A stretch of DNA of 64,000 nucleotides, from assembly GCA_963970005.1 (NCBI GenBank), contig CAXAMN010001447.1, forward strand, positions 440,053 to 504,052, in the 5' to 3' direction. A model generated the notes under the pieces. It did no database searches, was not told the DNA's origin, and saw only the letters and a program-made list of their open reading frames with translations. Position 1 is the stretch's first letter; every line of letters begins with the position of its first letter. Shown here piece after piece: positions 43,797-55,159 of the stretch. Origin of the DNA: Durusdinium trenchii (taxonomy: Eukaryota; Sar; Dinophyceae; Suessiales; Symbiodiniaceae). The position numbers were made by a program, and so were the translations under genes.

Positions 43797-45108
43797 CTTG
43801 GATCGAATCAGTTCTGAAAAAACACTTAACAAGTAGTAGGACTAAGTTGGACACACTCCACCAGAGGAATCTGGAAAACCGGTTTCTCGCACTCTATCTT
43901 CCCCCAATGGAGCATCTTTCGGTTCCAACAAAAACACATAAGCCGAATATATGTAACTCAAATCAGTGTCAGCTCAAGCGAGGTGACAATGTCTCGAAGT
44001 ACTCCACCAAGTTATCAGTCTTCATGGCCATGGCTGGACCCTTTGGCCCAAGGCTTTGAACTTCCTCGTCTCGGTGAAAACTCTGAAATCTCCTAGGCTT
44101 TGACCCTCCCAAAAGACAACGATCAATCCATATGCCATATGAGCAAATGAATGTTGTTGTTTCTTTTTGTAGAAACACAATACACTTGAGAGATCAACAA
44201 TATGATCCACCTCTAAAAAGCAATATAGCTTCATATAGTGTCTATAGTGATTTGACAGGACTTGACCAAGCAAAACAGCATCTTGTTCAACTCAATACTA
44301 AGTTAATTCTGCAGGCCTAGATTTTGTCCAGCTTGGCATATGGTTTCCGAAACTTTGAGTCCACCAGGACCGGCGAACAACATAAGCAAACTATGCCTAT
44401 GCGCCAGTGACACTTCAAACCACTCTTGGATAAGCAATGACAGTTCACCCCCGAACCAGGGACTCTGGCATGGCCTAGTGTCGCTTCGACATTCTATTTC
44501 TTTCTCTCCAAACAGTTTGGGCTGGAGTTGCACACATCTAGAGTCTTCACGAGATAAACAGCAAAAGCCTGTGGTTGGTGTGAAGTGCCTTCGATCTGAT
44601 CCAGTTGATGCTTGCGGCGAGTCCAATCCACCTTGCATGGGTCTTTGTAAGGTTCCTTCATCTTGAAGCAAAGCTGAACCTAGAAATGTCTCCTTTCAAA
44701 GATATAACAATGACATGAACATTGTCACTCGACAAAGCTGAAGGTCTCCATGAAGGCCCTAGATAGCTCCGAAAAGCAATCTTCATGATGAACTCCAATG
44801 AAAAATCGGTCTGAACTCTGAACTACCAATATTTATGCGGCCCAAAGTAAATCTGAAACACATCTGAATGGGTCCCAGCATCTACATTCAGCACCCATGC
44901 CATTGCCATGAGGCCATGTTCATTGGACCAACTGTCTGATCTTCGATCTTTAGTTTAAAAGGCCAGCCGCCACATGAATATTACAATGAGTTAACATGAG
45001 TGATGTGGATTCGAACCCCAAAAGCCATCCAACACCAGTACCCTGGCAGCACACCTCACAGTGACCAAAAACACTAGTCCTGCACCCCGTGTGTCTCGTC
45101 GGCCAAAC

Positions 45109-45173
45109 CTCTCCAAGCAGCTGCGCGGTGATCGGCAGCTCGGGCAAATGGGCCTTCACACCACGCAGGAGGC
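45109..45173 (-). CDS. Candidate internal exon
   Basis: Between an acceptor CCCGAGTCGAG and a donor GTTTGG (intron from 45108), a minus-strand frame reads LLRGVKAHLPELPITAQLLG. Good amphipathic character and GC-rich codons favour coding. It may belong to the gene upstream of, or the same gene as, the ART-TPR protein 1.3 kb further along. Confidence 0.35.
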
Positions 45174-45727
45174 CTCGACTCGGGATGGAGTGATGGTTCC
45201 AAAGAGTGGTTTGGGACGGATCCATGGAACGAGATCATGGATTGCAACGAGATCAAAGAGTCTTCTTAGAAAACAAAGCGCTTTGGAAGTGCTTGAGCCC
45301 AAAGGAAGACCAACCCTCTTTCATCCTCTTTCCTACCTTTTTGTGTGGGGAATATAGATTCGAAGGGATTTAGTCCGCACTCTGTTCAGGTGTTCTTCGT
45401 CATGTTTCGAGAGAAAATCATTCTTGTCACCCTGCTTGGGGAACCGATTCGAAGGCTTCTCATGCCTCTGCACCTCTGGCCTTTGGGACAGGCCCTTCAG
45501 ATGCATCTCAAACGGACGTCTTGATGACTCCGAGCAACATGGACACCTCGTCAGATTGCTCTGCTCATTCCTACTACAACTCCGGAATGAGGGCTGGCCA
45601 CTAGCAGGTTACCAAAAGTGGCCAAGCTTATTTTTGGGACAAGCAACCGTTAAACATGAGACTCGTCGCTTGGGAAACAAATAAAACTGATTTATAGACA
45701 AGAACGACATCAACTATACCAAATTGC

Positions 45728-45886
45728 CTACACCCCTATCGTCCCTATAAGAAGCCAGCTCTTCTCATCCCTCATGGCAGCTCCAGCTCCGGGCCTCTCG
45801 TCCCATCGCCACGCTCCCATCCGCCCTCCCCGACAAGCGCCTTCGAGCACTTCACAGGCCGCCAGGGCCGAGGCATCGTTCCGCTC
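45728..45886 (-). CDS. Candidate exon, possibly terminal
   Basis: After the acceptor CTCCACGCAG the frame reads ERNDASALAACEVLEGACRG then GRMGAWRWDERPGAGAAMRD and ends at a TAG at 45728. A second frame is also open through the same GC-rich island. GC content drops after about 45770, so the exon may end earlier at an unrecognised donor. Confidence 0.35.
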   Translation of the reverse strand, partial: ERNDASALAACEVLEGACRGGRMGAWRWDERPGAGAAMRDEKSWLLIGTIGV

Positions 45887-46514
45887 CTGCGTGGAGCATG
45901 GGACGTAGCGATCAGATCGGCTTGGATGTGAGAAGAAGACTGGGAAGACTCCGCAGGTGTCGACTGGGATGATTTTCGGGGTAAAGCATGACCCAACGAT
46001 GCCCAAGGGGTTTTGCTATGTTTCGCATGTTCCCACGGGCATTTCAATGGCATTGGTTTACAACATCCACGGAGGAATGCCTTTGAGCTTTTGATGGATC
46101 CATCCACAGCAAGAAACTATTCAAACCTATTCATGGCATACACCAGCTACCCTCCAACAAGCACATCGCTTTTTTATGTAGTCTCCCAAATGGCATGGTG
46201 TACGTGTACTCCCGAACGGATGAACACCTTACCAAATGAGGTGTTTTTTCACTCCACCAAACCCCCCAAACATGTCTTCGTCGCACAGTACATTAGTAGC
46301 TGGTGCCTGAGTTCCTGTCCACACATGAAGTGACCCTCCCTGCTTTTGTTGGAGGCGTGATCCAAAGCCGTCACATCCGACAGAATGGGTCAACATCTAT
46401 GGTGTCTTTTCATAAGTTCCACCTCCGTCTTGGGTGATTCTGCCAAACCAACCAGCCTTCCAAACATCAACGGACATCAGAACTAACTAGCTTCTCTCTC
46501 CCAATCCCCCTCGC

Positions 46515-46566
46515 CTGCCAGGCAGCACGGAGCTGTGCCAAGGCTTCGTCGAGAGTCGTTCGGGAC
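46515..46566 (-). CDS. Candidate internal exon with a GC donor
   Basis: The acceptor GACGCACTGAG and the junction TGGCAG|GCGAGG enclose SRTTLDEALAQLRAAWQ. The amphipathic helix and phase-0 end would join in frame to the candidate exon at 45886. The surrounding 60-codon frame is open throughout. Confidence 0.3.
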
Positions 46567-48666
46567 CTCAGTGCGTCAAGATGCGTCAACTCACGACCGC
46601 CGGCTGTGGTATGGGCGTCCAGAGGTGTCCAGTGACCAAGTGAGAGCAAGGCTGAGCATATTGTGAATGCCTATATAGACCACAAGAGCTTTGGATTCAC
46701 ATCTGAAAGGGCCTTACGGTATACAGTCTGTTCCAGTGCTCTTCGGTAGAAACCCTCCGTGAAGAAACCCTCAAGAGCAAACCTCTTCCAACACCAGCCA
46801 GACTTGCACTACCTGAAAACAATCAGAAGTCCTATTCTGTGTGAATGATGTGAATCATGTGTCCCTATTTCAAAAGACTCTCTTCAGCAGTGCATAACTG
46901 ATCATAACTGTTTAGCTGTGATTGTTCTGCATAAATGTCATCAAGCTTGATTCAACAGGCTCCATCCGATGAAAATAAGTCCACATGCTGTCGCTGTGGT
47001 CAACAAAATAGTTGCTGAACGCATCCTGAAAGGCACAGCTCCCCTGACCACAAACGAACCTTGCGGTCACAAGGGGTTTCGGAACTGCTGTCGCCATGGT
47101 TGGATCCATCGTTGCTTTGCTGCGCACTGGTCTAGCTTCCCCCAATCAATAGAATGTGGGCTTCGGATCTGCAGTTCACCACACTCATTTGGCTATGGGT
47201 CAAAACCGGGGGACATTGGTTGACCATAGAAAATGAACTGAATACACTACTGGGGACGCCAACCTACTGGGTTTTGACCCACAACCATTTCAAGCTCTTC
47301 ACAGATCAAAACCATAGCAGCCACCATGTGTGGGGCCCGTGGATCAGTGGCCAGAGTAGGCACTAAGCTCAGAAGGAACCTGTGACGAGAGAGAGATGTT
47401 TTTCATGTTCAATGTAATGGACTATTGGATGTAAGTTTCGACCACTTTTTGCAAGAGATTCATCTAGGGTAGTGACAGTGACCGCAGGCCAATCCAGGTG
47501 GGCAGACTGAGCTCCACCTTTCTGCTTGCAGGAGTTTCTGTTGAACAGATTCGAAAAGCCGTTCTTATGGGTGAGTTGACAGTTACTCCTTGTTCCTCCT
47601 CCTTTCCCAAAAAAGGACCTTTATAGGGCAAGTCTCGACGTTTTTCTTCGTGCTTTTGGGCCCGTTCCCCCTCGGGCAGGTCCAGCCCCTTCAGTCCAAG
47701 GGACGGCTGCTCGGACGCAGACCTAAGGGCGGAAGGGCGGAAGCACACACGGCCGGGGGTCATCAGATCGTTCTTTGATGCCGAACAGTGCAAAACCCGG
47801 TGTCAAACCTTGATTGCAATCGATTGCTTGTTAAGAATCATAAATCGGAGTCTTGCCTCTTTTTTCGTTCCCTACTATACTTACGGCTGCCCAATTGCTG
47901 CACTACCAGAACGTGTAGGCGCTGCACTGCCATGGAAACCCCCAAATTCCAAGAAGTCTGAGTGGCCCTGAACAAATCCACGGGAGTCTGGGCGCATATT
48001 GGCAGCATGGCCATGGAAGCCAACCGCTCGGAATCATCAGCCCTCCCACTCATCCACCACGCCAAGGCACGTCCCCGTGGTGCTCGCCGTCGCCTCCCAG
48101 GCACAAAGGGAGCAAACGTGGTACGATGGTGTAGGGTAGCTATGATTCGGGAGAAGAGGAAACAGGGAGTATTCATACGTATCCTGCAAGCAAAAAGGAC
48201 CATGCTGATTTGGTGGACATGTTCCAAAACCCTAATTAACTTCTATAGCTGCTTTAGAATATCTGTTTGGTGAATTTTGTTTTTGCTCAAGTCGAACAGT
48301 TTGATCATGTCTTAGCAATCGACACACCTAGAAGAACCCCCAGAGAAGGCCTCTGATATATTGTGTAAGATGTTACTGGCGCTGCCTTGGCCTGCTCTAC
48401 ACTGCACATTCCATGTTGGACCCCAAAAGTGCAATCCAGAAACACAGGTCTTCAGAAAACGTCCCTTTGCAACAACTGGAGGAAAGGAAAGGACTGAGTA
48501 GACCGGAGTAGACTGAGTAAACATTGTCTCTTCCTCTCCTCCTTCCTTTTCACCTTGAGCGGAAACCTTTCTCTAAGGGTATGGCCCCGGTATGGCTTCC
48601 TGTTTGACCAACGTCATTACGTACTAGCACTAAAAGTGTCGAATCTTCCATAATATTTCTTTGCAC
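46567..48666. other. Non-coding stretch, no gene seen
   Basis: No supported gene. A 129-codon minus-strand frame at 47838-48227 is Arg-rich and open (RRRRAPRGRALAWWMSGRAD) but has no clear splice borders. Confidence 0.35.
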
Positions 48667-48797
48667 ATCCTATCTTTCGTGTCTTCGGAGGCGTTGCAAA
48701 GGCGACGTCTGCAGTTTCCAGTTCATCGAAACGCCCGGCCTCCTCGCAGTCTTCCACCCGCTCAAGCTCCTTGATCGCCGGCACGCTCTTCGCACGC
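48667..48797 (-). CDS. Probable internal exon
   Basis: A 43-codon minus-strand frame reads RAKSVPAIKELERVEDCEEA, GRFDELETADVAFATPPKTR. It starts after ACACTCAG (an alternative acceptor GCACCAG is 12 bases upstream) and ends at a possible GTGCAA donor at 48666. Composition is clearly protein-like and the other frames are poor. It begins with one base of a split codon, matching the two-base overhang of the exon at 50923-51054. Joined, they give an AAG lysine and an uninterrupted reading. No domain is recognised. Confidence 0.5.
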
Positions 48798-50797
48798 CTG
48801 AGTGTCGTGCTGGTGCAAAGAGCCGGCGTCAGACGTGCTTGGGGAAAACGGATAAGACAAAGTCTTTGGAAGGATCATGTTTAGAGTCATTGGGTATTTT
48901 GTGGCATTGATTTAAACATATTCAAACACAACTTGGATCTGAGTTGGAAGTGCTTCAAGTGACTGCTATACCAAGAAATCTACTGCGATCTCCTTGGGAC
49001 GCATCAAAGCATGCCGCATGCCACTGTTTTTGTTGAAGCCTGAGTCACTCTTGGGGTTGCTTCAGGCTTCAAGTAGATGGAACATGATGGAACACTCCCA
49101 TTGCTCAAAGCATGTTTGACCATGTTTGACCACTCCCCGACCACTAACCGATCGAACCTCAAATGCCCGATCGATGCACGATCGGCTTCCAGAACGATAG
49201 ATGGTCAACCGATCGATCCATGCACGATGTTTCTGTGTATAGGTGATAATAGTCCCTGTCCGAAGACTTTATCTTGCGCTCTTCTTTGCATCAATTCCTC
49301 CTTCCAAACAAGTCCATCTAGAAATCCGCCAAAACCATCCATATAGCAGATGTTGCTTCATTGTTGTTTCATATAATCTTGCATTTTTTTTCACGAACAA
49401 AAAGCTAACACATCATCCACATCATCCACATCACTCCATCTGCTGCCAAGCTTCATCAGTTCCTCCACGTCCACCGGCTCCGAGGACCAGCACCACATGC
49501 GACGTCAGCGGGCGTAACGACGGGCGCGTCACGCGTCACGCGGTGCGCGCGGTCGGTCGGGCCAAAAAAGGGTCGGGGCCTGCGCGGAAGGCGCGAAGTC
49601 CGAAGCGGCGGAGAAGGTGATCCAAGGATCGAAAAGGTGGAAGGTTCAGTTGAAAGAGTGAACATCACTATGGCGGAGAAGGTTGTTTGGTGTTTTTTTC
49701 TTTTTCCGAAGGTTTCGGAAGAAGCGAAAAAGACGCTGGGGGAAGGTGATCAAAGGAGATGGTCTCAGTTCTCGAGGATGTTCCCAACATTCTGGGCTTT
49801 AGTGGCTGGCAAAATGGCTTGAGGTTGGGACAGTTGGACACAAATGCCGTGGTTTTCCCAGTTCATTTAGATGCCATCTCAAGATCCGAGATTGGATCAC
49901 TAGTGGTTCTGCGGGCCCTGACGTCAAAAGCTCCTTTTTTCGATGAAACTTTTCACCCAAACAACTGCGATGTCATTTAAGTCTTTTGAGACAAACTAAG
50001 GCAACCCAAGTCGCCATGTTGTTTCAACTCCATCGATTGGTCATCTACATGGATTGCAAGGCTGCCAAGGGGGGGAAGATGAGTGATCCTGGCTGAGGTG
50101 CCTGGAGTGTGTGGAACTCTTATCTCTGCAGTTTCCTGTGGAGAACTCTTGATGAACTCGATGGCCCTGCAAATGTGTACAATCCAGGTGTTTACATCAA
50201 CTCCCAAAGGGTCCCTCACCTCCAAAGTTTTCTTTAGTGGAACTGCTATCTTCCGTGTGAGGTTTATCTCAAAAAGGGGGTTTCTCGGGGAGAGTGGCGA
50301 GTGGGTACAAAAGGTGCAAAAAGATCAGCAAAAAGAATTGCTGGGGGCTCCATTGCGAGATACCTATGTCCAATCTCCAGCGAAAGCATTTTCCACATCC
50401 CAGCTCAGGTCACGTTTGACAACAGAAAACACGCCAGACTGCACCTCAAGCAGCAAAGGAGGACACCTGACCAGACGGAACATGACAGACCTTGCAGATC
50501 CGTAAGGGTGTGTGTTGCTTCGGGTGAACTTCAAGCGCACAGCTGTGCTGGTGCATGTGGGTGGGTAATGGTGGGTATAGAATTAGGAGCTGAAGTCTTA
50601 AGTGTCTTTCTCTGAGCACTTTCAATCGATGCTGAAAAAAACGGACACCTGATTTGGACTCCCAAAAAAATGCTAAAAACTGCCAGGCGAACATGGAACA
50701 CAAGTCCGACTTCCGGCAAAACCATGCAAGACCCATGCACGAATCCAACTCTCAGGAAATTCCCACCGGGGTTTAGATGTTTTGGAAGTCGGGTGAC
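48798..50797. other. Intronic or non-coding DNA with GC island
   Basis: A GC-rich island at 49450-49620 is open on both strands (minus strand: MWCWSSEPVDVEELMKLGSR, WSDVDDVDDVLAF; plus strand: a basic Arg-rich frame). It may hold another exon of the same gene, but the strand cannot be settled by eye. Confidence 0.3.
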
Positions 50798-50906
50798 GTG
50801 CTTTTAGAATCCAACTCGTGGGAGTCCGTGCCTTTAGAATCCAACTGGAGCCTCACAAGTGCTTTTAGAATCCACTAACATCCAAGTGCTTTTAGATGTT
50901 TTTAGA
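50798..50906. repeat. Minisatellite, GTGCTTTTAGAATCCAACT unit
   Basis: Four diverged units of about 27-31 bp begin with GTGC(C/T)TTTAGA at 50798, about 50828, 50859 and 50886. They lie directly beside the donor of the next exon. Confidence 0.65.
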
Positions 50907-50922
50907 CCACTTGGAGTCTCAC

Positions 50923-51054
50923 TTTGCCTCCCACGCACGTCGCATCACGTCGTCCCATCGCGGCACGGACGCGTGGGCTGAAAACGCCTCCCCGGAGCTT
51001 CGGGCTGAGAGCGAATCAGCTGCCTCCAGAGGCGACAAGGGAGGTCGAAAGCAT
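50923..51054 (-). CDS. Probable internal exon
   Basis: A strong acceptor CCTCTCTGCAG is followed by CFRPPLSPLEAADSLSARSS, GEAFSAHASVPRWDDVMRRA and WEA, ending at AA|GTGAGA (intron from 50922). It has one base at the start and two at the end of split codons, and is phase-compatible with the exon at 48797. The sequence looks like a disordered Ser/Ala-rich linker ending in a helix. Function is unknown. Confidence 0.5.
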
Positions 51055-52423
51055 CTGCAGAGAGGCCCTAACAACCCTCAACTAAAGACCGGTTGGAGGG
51101 TGCTGGTAAGGATTTGAGGGGGGTTGATCGAAAGCATACCTTACTATACATCTTCGTGTGCGGCACATGTTTTTGTCCACAAGGTGGATCTATAGCAAGA
51201 AGGGCGCTTAAAGGATTTGGTGTGATTTGAGACCTGTGACCCTTGTGGCATTATGGCATTACCAACCCTAAACCTTGATCACTCGAATGGCACCTTTTTC
51301 AAGGATTTGATGTCTTTGATACCCTATCCAACCCTTTGATCTTCAAGAGTCTTGAAACTGACCTAACTGATAACATCTGTAACATCTGTATCTGGATGTT
51401 GATCCATGTCAATGTGGACCATACTTGTTTTCAAGTGTGTTTGTGTTTGATACCCTATCCAACTTTGACAATTTTTTCTCCAGCCGTCCTTGTGACCATA
51501 CCAGGCGTAGCCCCGGGAGGTAGTAGATCACTTCCAACATCCCTATTTTAGAATGTCCGCGGGCTAGGAGTTTCTGGACATTCCTCATGTTTAGTATAGG
51601 ACTAAAACAAGAGCTCCAAAATATGCCATCGATATCTTCTCGCGAATTAGGGTTCTTCTGATTTGCTACAGGCAAGAAGGTATTATGCTCTGACACTTTG
51701 ATGCATCAAAGATATGGCGAGTCAAAACCCTAAGACCCTGGTGTTTCCCACCAAACATGGTCAACCTACCAGGGTGAGTCAACTGGGCTACCCGTGTGCC
51801 ATGACCCACAGCCATCCCCTTCATCGCTCCTCCCGGGTGCCACCCGCACCTGCTCCCCTCGGCTGACCTGGACCGATGTGGGGGAAGTGGGGGAAGTGGT
51901 GTCTGCAAGCGTCTCCACGTAGATCTAACATGGGAGCATAGAAAGACAATAAGAAAACTGCTAATGTTTTATGAAGATCTATGGTGTTAATAGTCATGTT
52001 TTAATGAATAGGCATGAAGATCTTTCAGTGTGCTATTTAAGGATGACAATCTCATAGACTACGTACTCCGCTTCTTCAAGTCCCTCAAACCAAGGGCACC
52101 AGTGGAGAGATGGTGTGACACCGAACCAGCTCTGCAGTCCTTGTGGTCCAACCAGGAATGCCAGGGGGGATTCGCCCACACCGCAGGGAAAATATATAAG
52201 AGATCGCCATTCCTTTTGTCCACCTTGGTGCCATCGCCTTTCCTTTTTCGGTGCCATCTGCAGGCGATACATTTGAAGGTCAACACCTGAATACCTTGGT
52301 TGACCTGCCTGGAAGGTCAATGAGGTCACTGGATTCTACATTGCTACAGGACCACATCCTACATCCCCCGTGCCTCTCCGGTCGAGGAAGGCACCGCCCG
52401 GGAGAGTGGGAAGGGCAACTCAC
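51055..52423. other. Non-coding stretch, no gene seen
   Basis: GATACCCTATCCAAC occurs twice, near 51328 and 51449. No gene or RNA is supported. Confidence 0.35.
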
Positions 52424-52505
52424 CTGAACAGCGCCGAAGGCCGCCGCCGCTGTCAGATCCCAAAGCTCGAGGGGCATGGCATCCAGATGCGGGTGTCTCA
52501 AAGCC
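52424..52505 (-). CDS. Candidate internal exon
   Basis: The acceptor CTACCACCAG and a consensus donor CAG|GTGAGT (intron from 52423) enclose ALRHPHLDAMPLELWDLTAA followed by AAFGAVQ. The donor is the best match to the splice consensus among the candidates. It is part of a minus-strand series between 48.6 and 55.2 kb. Confidence 0.4.
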
Positions 52506-55036
52506 CTGGTGGTAGCGGGGAATTTCTCCTTCCCACGGGGTGGTGTCACGAGAAAAAGGATTGATTCCGCCAATTCGAAGTAAAGCTTTGAGACAATTCT
52601 GTGGCTTTGAGACTGGACTCTCTTAGTCACGCTTGTCAGATCTTTAGCTGGAAGTTCGGTTTGTGGAACTGCAATATTTGAAGACCAACGTCCAAAGATT
52701 GTTTCATATTGTTTCACCTCAAGCATCCTCAAGTAGTTTGGGGATTCCATCATCCAACAGCTATCACTGATGATGCCACCTCTTCCCATGCCACTGCGCC
52801 CGCGAGACCCGGGCCTTCTTCCGAACCGCTGACGTCGCCTGACCGTGGTGAATACGGGCATGGTGTTATACCCCGGGCCTTCTTCCCGGTGACTGGCAGC
52901 TTTAAGAAGCCAACAAGAAGCAACAAGTCATACCAAGACAAAGTAGACTGAGGAGCCTAACCCCCAGTGGACGAAGCTGGTCTCTCCCCAGTCAAGCAGT
53001 TTTCAGAAGGTATCCTTTAGAGGTCAATGCCGGCGACCACCGAAGACCCCATACCACTCGCATCGGATGGTCGTACGGGCTACTACATCGATCTCCTACG
53101 CCAATTCCATCGCCTAACAATCCATGGGACTGGGGTGCTTTACAGGGTCAATGTAGGTACAGTAAATACTCAAGTCCCATGGATGGTCTGGGAGAGATTC
53201 TTCATGATTCTTCCACTCTCACGATGTTTTTCCACGACTCGCCCACCGGCCACGTACAGTCCCGTCGTTGGTGCCGCCTCGATCGGTCACTTCCCCATTG
53301 GACCTGGGCAAAGGGTCCGATACCCCTGGACGGCGGACCGTGTCACACGTGTCACAGACGAGGGTCGCGACTCGTGCAGACCGTGGCACTGGCCGGAGCA
53401 AGAGGTCTGTGGGTCTGGAGGCTGGTCTTGAGGTCTAGACGTTGCTTTCTAGTCAATTCAGACCACAGCAAGTTATCTTTTTTGTCTTTTGGAGACCACG
53501 AAGACATGGCCTTTTGAGAAGCCAATTTGGAGGAGTCACACTGACATAGAATCTGACTTGTGAAGTGGAAACCTCAGCTTGCAGTCGACATTTGTGGGAG
53601 GGTTCCTCTAGTTGGTCAATTTCTGATATATGTTCCCCTGATTTATGGCCGCTCCGCTTCCTAGAAACCACTCCGAAGCATTTCTCCCTTCCAACACCCC
53701 TCCGATCTCCTAGATCTTGAATCATCTTTTTTGAGAATATTTCAGAATAAAGATAGGTCTTTTCCACAGTCCCACCCCCCAACAAAAAATTAAATAACCA
53801 CCCATGTGTCTCTCCATACTTCTCCACAAAAATCCCACGGCCCCGACCCCTCTCCCCACCCCTTTCCCTATCAATCCAAGAGGCCGCAGTTCCCCCGGCG
53901 ACGATCTCCCACTCATCGTCACTTCTCCCAAGGAAGACCCGCTCCGCCCGCGCGGCGCACGCGCGTGGCGCTGCTGCGATGCCCGCGGCAGGACTTCCCC
54001 GGGACTTGAAGCCGCCTGAGCAGAGGTGGTAGAGCCAAGGCAGTCGGGACAAGTATTGAGTCATAGAAATCCACTTTTTGGGGGACAGAACGAAGGATTG
54101 CATGCATAGCACCCACCACAGAATGCCTACAAACAGATCATCAACAAAGACTATACTTCAATCTGGAAACACTATGCCTCTCAAGCTCTGCCATCCACCA
54201 CCGCAAGAGCGTGGCTCTTAGAGCCCATTGCCTCTGCCCGCACGGCGTATGGCATTCTCTCCATGGCCTGCAACGATCACCAATGAGTTTCCAGCATGGG
54301 TTCGCAACGTCCATCATGGAAGAGTCACTTTGGGAAAATGAGAAAATGACTGACATGACTCGAAAAACACCCAAAATACATGATTTGCTCAGAGACCTAC
54401 ATCTGCCAAAGGTTCATTGTTGACACCGAACCCATCTCTACAAGCAACCGTGGCGTCCCAAACATGGTGTCCAAGTGGAGGAGTTCAGAGATGAACATCC
54501 AAATGTTCCCTGAGTCTTCATCATGGGCCTGGCCATGGATGACGTTCAGCCCCCGAAGACTCGACTCGCATGACTATCGTCACAGCCATCCGAAGACCAG
54601 TCGCAGCTCGTGAACTCACTCCCTCCACTTCCAACATGGGTCCATCCGAAACAAGTGAGTGCAAAACATGGAATCTCGACAGGTGAGTACTTCTGTCAAA
54701 AGAAACCACGCTCATCATCTTCCATTTTTTTCCTGCATGGGAGACAGGTTCCATCTTCCATCAAGGGCGACATTCTTGCTTTATCGGCTTTTCTGTTCAA
54801 GGTCCACGTGCGTGTGAGAACCCGAGGAGTATACATGTCCTTACATTTCGGTCTTCAAAACGCTTCAAAAACTCACATAGACCCTGACTGTCTGGCTCCC
54901 TGGAAGAGTGTGAAATCCTCTACCAACCAGTGCATGGTTTTCAGGGTCCATGGGATCGTCTTCCAGGGTGTAAATTCCAGACAAGAATTCCTTGGAGGTG
55001 GAGTTCTGAGGAGCTTTTTGGGGGAGCGTCACTGAC
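52506..55036. other. Mostly intronic, two GC islands
   Basis: The minus strand at 53223-53400 has an open frame (GEVTDRGGTNDGTVRGRWAS) ending at a GTGAGA donor at 53222. At 53880-54015 a GCTCAG acceptor precedes two open frames (AERVFLGRSDDEWEIVAGG, or GEVTMSGRSSPGELRPLG). Both may be exons, but the frame or 5' border is undecided. A palindrome built on TCCATGGGACT sits at 53121-53183. Confidence 0.3.
53121..53183. repeat. Palindrome, TCCATGGGACT arms
   Basis: TCCATGGGACT at 53121-53131 and AGTCCCATGGA at 53173-53183 form perfect 11-bp arms. Related half-copies occur near 33641 and 55684, in each case with AATGTAGGTAC-like or TTATATTGC-like interiors. Confidence 0.5.
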
Positions 55037-55159
55037 CTGGTGATGTCTCCTTCCGCGGCTGCGGCGTTTCTTGGCCTGCGAGGCTGTTGCGGATGAAGAG
55101 GCCTTAGCCGTTGTTGTGGTTGCAAGCGTCAAACACCCATCTGGAGGGGTGTCATCCAT
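55037..55159 (-). CDS. Candidate internal exon with a basic tail
   Basis: After the pyrimidine-rich acceptor CAACCAGTACAG, 41 codons read MDDTPPDGCLTLATTTTAKA, SSSATASQAKKRRSRGRRHH, ending at CAG|GTCAGT. Only this frame is open. The Ser/Thr-rich segment with KKRRSRGRR could be a nuclear localisation signal. The initial ATG could be a real start if the exon is first, although the acceptor argues for an internal exon. Confidence 0.4.

Noticed and set aside
44303-44671. 122-codon minus-strand frame upstream of the ART-TPR gene
   Set aside because: Considered as a further upstream exon, but Cys/Gln-rich irregular sequence and no phase-compatible donor argue against it.
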